Positions 15,532-22,419 of a stretch of DNA of 26,615 nucleotides are shown piece by piece (within the stretch, counting starts at the first letter, position 1; the number at the start of each line of letters is the position of its first letter). Origin of the DNA: an uncultured Eubacterium sp. (GTDB lineage Bacteria; Bacillota; Clostridia; Lachnospirales; Lachnospiraceae); contig NZ_CAKRAS010000042.1 of NCBI RefSeq assembly GCF_934295145.1, positions 1 through 26,615 of the forward strand, written 5' to 3'. The notes beneath the pieces were generated by a model. The model ran no database searches, was not told the DNA's origin, and worked only from the letters and a program-made list of their open reading frames with translations. The position numbers were made by a program, and so were the translations under genes.

Positions 15532-16878
15532 TTAGTCCAGACGCAAAATCCGTTCAATAAAACCGGTGTCGGCTTTTCCTTCACAGAACTCTGGATTTTT
15601 CAGAATACGATACTGGAAATCTAGGTTGGTTTCCACGCCCATGATAAGCATTTCATCCAATGCAGAACGCATTTTCTGTAATGCAGCTTTACGATCCGGT
15701 GCATGTACAATGACTTTGGCGATCATGGAATCGTATTCGGAAGGAATGCGGTAACCGGTGTAAAGGGCAGTGTCTACGCGGACGCCGTTTCCAGCCGGCA
15801 GGTGCAGATGTTTAACTACGCCGGGACTTGGCATAAAGTTTTTCTCCGGAATTTCCGCATTGATGCGGCATTCGATGGCATGTCCCTTTGGTGTGACATC
15901 ATTCTGGGAAAAACTTAGCGGTTCTCCCATGGCTACGCGAATCTGTTCAATGATCAGATCGGTACCGGTGACCATTTCTGTGACACCGTGTTCTACCTGA
16001 ATTCGGGTGTTCATTTCCATGAAATAGTAAGTGCCTTTTGGATCTACGATAAATTCGACAGTTCCGGCATTTGTATAATTCACTGCTTTGGCTGCAAGAA
16101 TTGCGTCATGATTCATGGAGGCACGCATTTTTTCTGTGATGGCAGGAGATGGAGATTCTTCAATCAGCTTCTGATGATTTCGCTGTACCGAGCAGTCACG
16201 TTCTCCAAGTGCAACAACGTTTCCGAAATTGTCAGCCATGATCTGAATTTCCACATGGCGCGGATTTTCGATATATTTTTCGATATACATTGTATCATCA
16301 CCAAATGCATTTGCAGATTCCCGTTGTGCCATGTTGAAATGAAATTCAAACTCGTCTTTGGACTGTGCCACGCGCATACCTTTTCCACCGCCGCCGGAAG
16401 ATGCTTTGATCATTACCGGATAACCAATCTCATCAGCAAATTTTTCACCGGTTTCAGCATCATAGACTGGTTCTCTTGTGCCGGGAACGACAGGTACTTT
16501 GGCATCCATCATGGTCTGGCGTGCATGGGATTTATTTCCCATACTGTTGATGACTTCTGCAGTCGGACCGATAAATGCGATGCCATATTCGTTGCAGAGA
16601 CGGACAAAATCTGCATTTTCAGATAAAAATCCAAATCCCGGATGGATGGCATCAGCACCGACATTGCGGGCTGCTGTGATAATGCGTTCCATATTCAGAT
16701 AATTGTTGCGGGCAGGACCTTCTCCAATGCAGACACGCTGATCCGCAAGTTGTACGTGAAGACTGTTTTGATCTTCTTTGGAATATACAGCGACGCTGCG
16801 GATTCCCATGTTTCGGCAGGCGCGGATAATGCGGACTGCGATTTCCCCGCGATTTGCGATTAATATTTTGTGAAACAT
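15532..16878 (-). CDS. accC: Biotin carboxylase subunit AccC
   Basis: This 448-residue ATP-grasp enzyme carboxylates the biotin on AccB using bicarbonate and ATP. Blocks seen: KILIANRGEIAVRIIRACR at the start, HPGFGFLSEN (79-88), the Gly-rich ATP loop KASSGGGGKGMR (158-169), ERDCSVQRNHQK (226-237) and the active-site run EMNTRIQVEH (288-297). Two small departures from the usual text are HPGF for HPGY and VEHG for VEHP. AGGAGG lies 7 bases before the ATG and 12 bases separate it from accB. No carboxyltransferase accA/accD lies nearby; it sits inside a pxp operon, suggesting that PxpB/PxpC may be the acceptor partner. Confidence 0.96.
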   Translation of the reverse strand: MFHKILIANRGEIAVRIIRACRNMGIRSVAVYSKEDQNSLHVQLADQRVCIGEGPARNNYLNMERIITAARNVGADAIHPGFGFLSENADFVRLCNEYGIAFIGPTAEVINSMGNKSHARQTMMDAKVPVVPGTREPVYDAETGEKFADEIGYPVMIKASSGGGGKGMRVAQSKDEFEFHFNMAQRESANAFGDDTMYIEKYIENPRHVEIQIMADNFGNVVALGERDCSVQRNHQKLIEESPSPAITEKMRASMNHDAILAAKAVNYTNAGTVEFIVDPKGTYYFMEMNTRIQVEHGVTEMVTGTDLIIEQIRVAMGEPLSFSQNDVTPKGHAIECRINAEIPEKNFMPSPGVVKHLHLPAGNGVRVDTALYTGYRIPSEYDSMIAKVIVHAPDRKAALQKMRSALDEMLIMGVETNLDFQYRILKNPEFCEGKADTGFIERILRLD

Positions 16879-16890
16879 CAGCAGGCCTCC

Positions 16891-17325
16891 TTAGTCATCC
16901 AGTTTCTTTACCTTAAACAGTGGCTGGCCATATTCGATTTTCTGTTCATTGCTGACCAGTACTGCTTCGATTTCACAGTCAAAATCACTTTCAATTTCAT
17001 TCATCAGTTTCATAGCTTCCAGAATACATACAGTCTGTCCGGCTTTAACCCGGTCACCGACTTTTACGAAGGCTTTTGCCTCCGGTGACGGAGCAGAGTA
17101 GAAAGTGCCGACAATCGGAGATGTGATGTAAGTTTCATCTTCGGATTCTTCCTCTGCCTGGGCAGCAGGTGCTGTCTGTGCGATGGTGACTGCGGCTTCT
17201 CCCGGAACACCCATGGTTCCGCGGCGGCTCATTTTAATCTTTGTATCGCCTTCCTGGATGGAAAACTCCAGCATGGAGGAATTTTCGATAATCTGTACAA
17301 GTTTTTCAATCTGTTGTAAATCCAT
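16891..17325 (-). CDS. accB: Biotin carboxyl carrier protein AccB
   Basis: This 144-residue protein has an N-terminal helical part, an Ala/Pro/Glu-rich hinge (about 40-65) and a C-terminal biotinyl domain (about 66-142). The biotin-acceptor lysine is K106 in EAMKLMNEIE. Length and layout are those of acetyl-CoA-carboxylase BCCP. AAGGAG precedes the ATG. It is directly followed by accC. The pair is separated from pxpC by a 189-base gap holding repeat copy A, and from pxpA by copy C. Confidence 0.96.
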   Translation of the reverse strand: MDLQQIEKLVQIIENSSMLEFSIQEGDTKIKMSRRGTMGVPGEAAVTIAQTAPAAQAEEESEDETYITSPIVGTFYSAPSPEAKAFVKVGDRVKAGQTVCILEAMKLMNEIESDFDCEIEAVLVSNEQKIEYGQPLFKVKKLDD

Positions 17326-17433
17326 GATAATTTGTTACTCCTTTAATGTTCAATAAAAGAATTCTATCTAATAGGAAGATTGTGTGAAAACACGTCCAAT
17401 CTGTTGATACAGAATCCTGTGTTTAGATGTGCA

Positions 17434-17505
17434 GTGATTCTGAGAAGAATATGTCAGCTTTCGCTGACCAGAATCACGCACCAAGTCTCACGTGTGTTCG
17501 ACTTG
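17434..17505 (+). repeat. 72-nt structured repeat, copy A
   Basis: GTGATTCTG (17434-17442) and CAGAATCAC (17469-17477) form a perfect 9-bp outer stem. AGAAGAATAT (17443-17452) is unpaired. GTCAGC (17453-17458) and GCTGAC (17463-17468) form a 6-bp inner stem with loop TTTC. After a GCAC linker, CAAGTC (17482-17487) and GACTTG (17500-17505) form the second hairpin. It lies between pxpC and accB, antisense to the operon. Confidence 0.8.
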
Positions 17506-17514
17506 AATCAGTAG

Positions 17515-18522
17515 TTAGTCCTGGAACAGCTTTGTCAGGCGCTTAGCTACCAGCCTGCAGTCCAGTACCTCTTTACATGGCTGATAAATTTGTTTGCGGA
17601 ATTCCTGCAGTTCGTGCAGTTCATCCTGCATCAATTGCTGGGCTTCTTCCACAGTAACTGCCTGAAACCGTACTTTGTGATCTGTTTTCCGCTGAACAAG
17701 TTTTGGAATATCCACGGAAATGACAGTGGCAATTTTGGCATATCCTCCGGTGGTCTGGCGGTCAGAAAGCAGAATGATCGGTTTTCCGTGGCTTGGTACC
17801 TGAACGGAACCAAAGGCAATTCCATCGGAAATAATATCCGATGTCGTTTTGTAGGCGATAAAAGGCCCTTCCAGACGGCATCCCATGCGGTCAAATTCGC
17901 TGGTTACAGTATATTCTGATTCCAGGAATGTTTTTCGCCCTGCAGTGGTAAAAGATTTATCCTGTGGTCCCATGATGACACGTAAAGTCACCTCATCCTG
18001 GTCAAATTCATCAAGATCCAGGGTGCGGGACAGGTAATACGGTAAATATCTTCGCTTGATACGGAAACCGACATAATCTCCGTCCATCAGGCGGCGTCCT
18101 TTATATCCACCGATGGAGCATTTGATATTGGTAGAACGGCTGCCCATTACCACCGGGATATTCAGGTAACTGGAAAAAGCGATGTAGCCGCGACTTCCGG
18201 TTCTGGCTCCACGGAAAGATAAGATATCGCCGCGGTGCATGTAAACAGCGGTATAGTTTTTGATCGGTTTACCATTTACCTGTGGCTGGAAATCTCCGCC
18301 GGTGATAGCAATGATGGTCTCGGAAGTAAATTCCAGGGTTGGCCCCATCAGCGTAAATTCCAGAACAGCTTCATTTTCCGGATTGTCCAGAAGCAGATTT
18401 GCAATTTTAAAGGAACGTACATCCATGACACCGGACACGCCGAAGCCCTGGCTCTGATAGCCGGTTCTTCCAAGATCCTGTACGGTTGTGAGCATGCCGC
18501 CTTTTAATACACGAACGCCCAT
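17515..18522 (-). CDS. pxpC: 5-oxoprolinase subunit C, KipA family
   Basis: This 335-residue protein begins with the family's usual text (VLKGGMLTTVQDLGRTGYQ, then a GVSGVMD turn) and contains EFTLMGPTLEF and the block ILLSDRQTTGGYAKIATV. KipA proteins are homologous to half of the carboxyltransferase domain of urea carboxylase and to allophanate hydrolase subunit 2. With PxpB and PxpA it forms ATP-dependent 5-oxoprolinase. In Bacillus, KipA is also known from control of the sporulation kinase KinA by its KipI partner; that role should not be assumed here. Its start lies 3 bases after the pxpB stop. Confidence 0.95.
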   Translation of the reverse strand: MGVRVLKGGMLTTVQDLGRTGYQSQGFGVSGVMDVRSFKIANLLLDNPENEAVLEFTLMGPTLEFTSETIIAITGGDFQPQVNGKPIKNYTAVYMHRGDILSFRGARTGSRGYIAFSSYLNIPVVMGSRSTNIKCSIGGYKGRRLMDGDYVGFRIKRRYLPYYLSRTLDLDEFDQDEVTLRVIMGPQDKSFTTAGRKTFLESEYTVTSEFDRMGCRLEGPFIAYKTTSDIISDGIAFGSVQVPSHGKPIILLSDRQTTGGYAKIATVISVDIPKLVQRKTDHKVRFQAVTVEEAQQLMQDELHELQEFRKQIYQPCKEVLDCRLVAKRLTKLFQD

Positions 18523-18525
18523 TGG

Positions 18526-19254
18526 TTACACCTCCTTTGGATGAATGGTACAGGTATAAGTACCGTTATCCACTTCATTTTTTATGTTTGCAAAATCAGA
18601 TTCACTGACCGGGACGAAACGGATGTAATCACCTGCTTCAAAAAGAATCGGAACATCACGGTTCGGATCATAAGTTTTAACCGGTGTCAGTCCGAGTAAC
18701 TGCCAGCCACCCGGGGAATCCAGTGGATAGATGCCGGTCTGGGAACCGCCGATGCCGACACTTCCGGCCGGAATCCGGATACGGGGATTTGCCAGACGTG
18801 GAGTGTGAATACGCTCATCCAGACCGCCCAGGTAGGAAAATCCGGGTAGAAATCCAAGCATGTAGATCAGGTAGTCACTGGATGAGTGAATAGCAATGAC
18901 TTCCTGCGTGGTAAGGTTTGCATGTTTTGCAATATTTTCCAGATCCGGGCCGTATTCTCCGCCGTAGCATACCGGAATTTCAAAAATACGGGAAGAAGAA
19001 GCTTTTTTGCTGACTTCCAGTTTTAATAATTTTTCCAGACGGCGTTTTAATTTGCGATAGTCAATGACCCGTGGATCGTAGTTGATGAGAAGGCTTGTGA
19101 AGGCAGGGATCACATCTGTGACACCTTCCAGATGCTGTTCTCTCATCAGATGCACAAATGCAGTGATCTGTGCATTGATTTCAGGAGAAATCTCCTGCCC
19201 AAACTGAATGAGCAGGGAGGAATCTCCGGCGGTAAGAATTTTTGTGTCTTTCAT
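18526..19254 (-). CDS. pxpB: 5-oxoprolinase subunit B, KipI family
   Basis: This 242-residue protein shows the family's ILTAGDSSLLIQFG start, the middle block LPGFSYLGGLD (about 154-164) and the strongly conserved run RIPAGSVGIGGSQTGIYP followed by SPGGW. It pairs with PxpC. The pair matches the carboxyltransferase region of urea carboxylase. GGAG lies upstream of the ATG. It follows the transporter gene after 16 bases and is tightly packed against pxpC, as expected for subunits made in equal amounts. Confidence 0.95.
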   Translation of the reverse strand: MKDTKILTAGDSSLLIQFGQEISPEINAQITAFVHLMREQHLEGVTDVIPAFTSLLINYDPRVIDYRKLKRRLEKLLKLEVSKKASSSRIFEIPVCYGGEYGPDLENIAKHANLTTQEVIAIHSSSDYLIYMLGFLPGFSYLGGLDERIHTPRLANPRIRIPAGSVGIGGSQTGIYPLDSPGGWQLLGLTPVKTYDPNRDVPILFEAGDYIRFVPVSESDFANIKNEVDNGTYTCTIHPKEV

Positions 19255-19270
19255 AATTGATCATGCTCCA

Positions 19271-20494
19271 TTATGCAAAAAGTGTTGCAAGGTTTCCAAG
19301 GGAGGTGATGCCAAGGTATGCAGAGATGATAACAACAATGATACCAAGGATCAGCAGCCAGGTTGGATGGTGGTAATCTTCACCCATGATAGTTTTCTTT
19401 TTGGAAGCTACCAGACACACACCCAGGGTGATCGGAAGAATCAGACCGTTTAAGGCACCTGCCAGAACGAGCAGAGTAGCCGGCTGACCGATCAGAGCCA
19501 TGACGATGGTGCTGAGGATGATAAATCCGACAATAAACCATTTTTCATTTTTTTCAATTACTTTGCTGAATGTCTTCAGGAAAGATACGGAAGTATATGC
19601 ACAGCCAACGATGGAAGTGATGGCAGCACATAAAAGCACAAGCCCGAAGAAGCGATATCCGATCTCACCGGCACCGATTTTGAATGCATCAGCAGCAGGG
19701 TTGGACGGATCCAGTGTATGAGCACCGGAAGTTGCAGTAGCAACGACAACACCAAGGATAGCAAGGAATAACAGTACACGTACGATGGTTGCGATACCAA
19801 GTCCCATAACAGAACTTTTTCTGATTTCACTAAGATTTTCCTTTTTCGTGATACCGGCATCAATCAGACGATGTGCACCGGCAAATGTGATATATCCGCC
19901 GACAGTACCACCAAGTAATGTCAGGATTGCAGGGAAGATATCGCCCATTGGTGCAGATGGTGCAACGGTTTCTTTTAATGCATAGCCAACTGGTGGACGA
20001 ACAATGAGGATCACTACAAAGATGACAGCGATCATGAGTCCGCCAAGTACTTTAGTCAGTGTGTCCATAGCTTTTAAAGCATTTTTAAATAAGAAAACAA
20101 GAACAGCAATGGCACCCGCCAGGAAATATCCTGCAGTGGTCGGGATACCAAGCAGTGTATTAAAACCAAGCGCACCTCCGCCAACGTTACCGATATTGAA
20201 GACCAGTCCACCGGCAACGATCAAGAAAGCTACTACATAACCGAGTCCCGGAAGGACTTTATTTGCCACATCCTGTCCACGCATACCGGATACACAGAGT
20301 ACACGCCATACATTTAACTGTACGATGGCAGCCAGTATGATAGAAATCAAAATGACAAAGCCGAAACTTCCGTGTAAGCTGTCTGTGAATTTTCCGGTCT
20401 GGGTCAAAAATCCCGGACCAATGGCAGAAGTTGCCATAAGAAAGGCTGCACCGATGAGAGCACCGGCATTCTTTTTCTGGTTGTTTTTGTTCAT
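19271..20494 (-). CDS. NRAMP-fold transporter without canonical metal ligands, putative 5-oxoproline importer
   Basis: I choose the second ATG (20494, 407 residues). AGAAGGAG ends directly at the first ATG (20500) but lies 6 bases before the second. There are about eleven hydrophobic helices. The fold is recognisable from SAIGPGFLTQTGKF in helix 1 and GGTVGGYITFAGAHR in helix 6. True Mn/Fe NRAMP proteins carry DPGN in helix 1 and MPH in helix 6; here these read GPGF and, at about the same place, FAGAHR, so the metal-binding Asp, Asn and Met appear absent. Bacillus subtilis YcsG, an NRAMP homologue, is likewise encoded with ycsF and kipIA. As first gene of the pxp operon, import of 5-oxoproline or a similar small acid is the reasonable inference. 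Confidence 0.85.
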   Translation of the reverse strand: MNKNNQKKNAGALIGAAFLMATSAIGPGFLTQTGKFTDSLHGSFGFVILISIILAAIVQLNVWRVLCVSGMRGQDVANKVLPGLGYVVAFLIVAGGLVFNIGNVGGGALGFNTLLGIPTTAGYFLAGAIAVLVFLFKNALKAMDTLTKVLGGLMIAVIFVVILIVRPPVGYALKETVAPSAPMGDIFPAILTLLGGTVGGYITFAGAHRLIDAGITKKENLSEIRKSSVMGLGIATIVRVLLFLAILGVVVATATSGAHTLDPSNPAADAFKIGAGEIGYRFFGLVLLCAAITSIVGCAYTSVSFLKTFSKVIEKNEKWFIVGFIILSTIVMALIGQPATLLVLAGALNGLILPITLGVCLVASKKKTIMGEDYHHPTWLLILGIIVVIISAYLGITSLGNLATLFA

Positions 20495-20570
20495 AAGCAT
20501 CTCCTTCTGTATGATATGTACTCTCAGAACTGTTAAAAAGATTTCTGGAGTCCATTTTTATAGTGCTACT

Positions 20571-20599
20571 ATTATACATAAATATGATTACAGTGTCAA
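20571..20599 (-). promoter_or_regulatory. Consensus promoter of the pxp operon
   Basis: Reading the minus strand, TTGACA (20599-20594), 17 bases, TATAAT (20576-20571): both boxes match the sigma-A consensus exactly. The start codon of the transporter is about 77 bases downstream of the -10. Confidence 0.92.
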
Positions 20600-20778
20600 A
20601 AGGTCTGAGTCCACCTGTGCTTGCACAAGGGTGGATGAATGACCTTGGGGCACGCCCCGATATGAGCATAAAAGTGGGATTTTTATCCCACGATATGCGA
20701 ATAGCGGGAAGGATTGTGGGAGTGCAAAGCACGGAACAATCCGTGTAATCAAGATATGGGTGTTTTGACACCCATATC
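20600..20778. other. Cluster of strong hairpins between two divergent promoters
   Basis: In 179 bases I see these stems. AAGGTC/GACCTT (20600-20646) encloses TCCACC/GGTGGA and TGTGC/GCACA. GGGG/CCCC lies at 20647-20658. GCATA/TATGC encloses a perfect GTGGGAT-TTTT-ATCCCAC (20666-20698). GGATTGT/ACAATCC (20711-20742) encloses GTGC-AAA-GCAC and competes with CACGGA-ACAA-TCCGTG (20730-20745). A perfect 11-bp stem, GATATGGGTGT/ACACCCATATC, lies at 20753-20778. There is no convincing ORF and no long T-run. It lies outside both predicted leaders, so it would have to be a separate RNA or a DNA repeat. Confidence 0.65.
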
Positions 20779-20825
20779 ATAAATATAAGAAGTACAAACC
20801 TTTTTATCAGCAACCCAAATAAATA

Positions 20826-20869
20826 AAGTGAAAGTGTCACTTGTATGTTGCCGGAGTTAGTGTTACAAT
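20826..20869 (+). promoter_or_regulatory. Promoter and palindrome of the glycerol operon
   Basis: TTGTAT (20841-20846), 17 bases, TACAAT (20864-20869). The palindrome AAGTGA-N5-TCACTT (20826-20842) ends within the -35 box and could bind a regulator. The predicted leader to the first gene is about 105 bases. Confidence 0.65.
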
Positions 20870-20907
20870 AGTCTAAGAAATTGCATAGGGATTTGCATGA
20901 GATTATG

Positions 20908-20960
20908 AGCTGAGCAAAAAGAAAAACCATGAGAATGGTTTATTTTTGCTCGGCTTTTGT
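20908..20960 (+). terminator. Leader terminator upstream of the glycerol operon, likely antitermination target
   Basis: AGCTGAGCAAAAA (20908-20920) pairs with TTTTTGCTCGGCT (20943-20955), one wobble. AAACCAT/ATGGTTT extends the stem inside, closed by loop GAGA, and TTTTG follows. It lies between the promoter and the first start codon (20982), so full read-through would need control. In Bacillus subtilis, glpD is controlled by GlpP at a leader terminator. A GlpP-like system is the natural reading, but glpP is not in the window. Confidence 0.75.
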
Positions 20961-20981
20961 TAGTTAAAGGAGAAGAATGTT

Positions 20982-22418
20982 ATGTATGATGTAATGATCA
21001 TTGGAGCAGGCGTGACAGGCAGTGCGATAGCACGGGAACTGATGCGTAAGAAAAGAAAGGTAGCAGTATTGGAGCGCTGTAGTGATATTTGTGAAGGAAC
21101 CAGTAAGGCAAATAGTGGTATTGTACATGCAGGATTTGATGCAACACCTGGAACATTAAAAGCGAAGATGAATGTGCAGGGAAGCAAGAGGATGGAAGCA
21201 CTTTCGAAGGAACTTGATTTTTCTTATAAGCGGAATGGTTCACTGGTGCTTTGTTTTGAAGATGCGGACAGATCAAAATTGGAAGAATTACTGGAAAAAG
21301 CGGAGAAAAATGGTGTGGAAGGATGTCAGATCATTTCCGGTGATGAAGTACGGCAGATGGAACCGCAGGTGTCGGATCAGGTTGTGGCTGCACTGTATGC
21401 GCCGGCAGGCGGCATTGTATGTCCTTTTGGATTGACGATCGCACTGGCAGAAAATGCATTTACTAACGGTGCACAGTTTTTCCTGAACCAGGAAGTGCAG
21501 CATATTGTAAAAAAAGATGGATATTATGAGATCCACACGCAGGATCATGTATATGAGACAAAACTGGTAGTAAATGCTGCGGGAGTTTATGCCGATGTTT
21601 TTCACAATATGGTCAGTGAACAGAAGATTCAGATCATTCCACGCAAAGGTGAGTACTGTCTGCTGGATAAAAAAACAGGCGCATTTGTCTCTCATACGAT
21701 TTTCCAGCTTCCGACAAAATATGGAAAAGGTGTACTGGTAACGCCGACCGTACATGGTAATCTGATGCTTGGACCGACAGCGGTAGACGAATTGGATAAG
21801 GAAAATATCGCAACCACAGCAGAAGACCTGGAGGATCTGCAGCAGCGTGCGAGCTTAAGTACACCGAACCTGCCAAAACGCCAGACTATTACATCATTTG
21901 CCGGTCTTCGCGCACATACACAGAAGAATGATTTTATCATTGAAGAAGTGGCAGATGCACCGGGATTTATCGATGTGGCAGGGATTGAATCTCCGGGACT
22001 TTCCAGTGCACCGGTGATTGGCGTTTATGTGGCAGAAATGATTGAAAAACTGCTTCCAGCAGAGGATAATACAGAATTTATATCCACAAGAAAAGGTGTG
22101 GTCTGCATGGAAGAACTGAGTGTGGAAGAACGCCATGAGATGATCCGTAAGAATCCGGCGTATGCGAATGTAATCTGCCGCTGTGAGATGGTGACAGAGG
22201 GAGAAATTCTGGATGCAATCCACCGTCCATTAGGAGCCACAACTTTGGATGGCGTGAAACGCAGAACCCGTGCAGGAATGGGCAGATGTCAGGCAGGATT
22301 CTGTTCCCCGAAAACCGTGGAAATCCTTGCAAGGGAACTTGGATGCGACATCAGCGAAATTACGAAAAAAGGCAGAAATTCAGGATTCCTGACCGGATAT
22401 GATAAGGAGGAACTGTAG
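20982..22418 (+). CDS. Glycerol-3-phosphate dehydrogenase-type FAD oxidoreductase with C-terminal [2Fe-2S] domain
   Basis: This 478-residue protein begins with an FAD-binding motif (VMIIGAGVTGSAIAREL, about 5-21) followed by a DAO-type fold (GTSKANSGIVHAGFDA, about 39-54). It ends with a BFD-like domain whose Cys pattern is C399-x-C401 ... C436-x4-C441 (CRCEM; GRCQAGFC), fitting a [2Fe-2S] cluster. This layout matches anaerobic GlpA-type enzymes oxidising glycerol-3-phosphate to dihydroxyacetone phosphate. AGGAG lies 9 bases before the ATG. The next two genes appear to supply electron-transfer partners, and glycerol kinase follows, which strongly supports glycerol use over another 2-hydroxy acid. 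Confidence 0.88.
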   Translation: MYDVMIIGAGVTGSAIARELMRKKRKVAVLERCSDICEGTSKANSGIVHAGFDATPGTLKAKMNVQGSKRMEALSKELDFSYKRNGSLVLCFEDADRSKLEELLEKAEKNGVEGCQIISGDEVRQMEPQVSDQVVAALYAPAGGIVCPFGLTIALAENAFTNGAQFFLNQEVQHIVKKDGYYEIHTQDHVYETKLVVNAAGVYADVFHNMVSEQKIQIIPRKGEYCLLDKKTGAFVSHTIFQLPTKYGKGVLVTPTVHGNLMLGPTAVDELDKENIATTAEDLEDLQQRASLSTPNLPKRQTITSFAGLRAHTQKNDFIIEEVADAPGFIDVAGIESPGLSSAPVIGVYVAEMIEKLLPAEDNTEFISTRKGVVCMEELSVEERHEMIRKNPAYANVICRCEMVTEGEILDAIHRPLGATTLDGVKRRTRAGMGRCQAGFCSPKTVEILARELGCDISEITKKGRNSGFLTGYDKEEL

Positions 22419-22419
22419 C

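Noticed and set aside
15988..16626. 212-codon plus-strand frame opposite accC
   Set aside because: It is a shadow of the strongly conserved accC gene, with no ribosome site and a low-complexity Cys/His/Phe-rich translation.
20495..20570. Metal-sensing riboswitch before the NRAMP-like gene
   Set aside because: The leader after the consensus promoter is about 70 bases with no Mn-riboswitch-like fold, and the protein lacks metal ligands.
20600..20778. CRISPR array
   Set aside because: The hairpins differ from each other in sequence and are not regularly spaced identical repeats; no cas genes are in the window.
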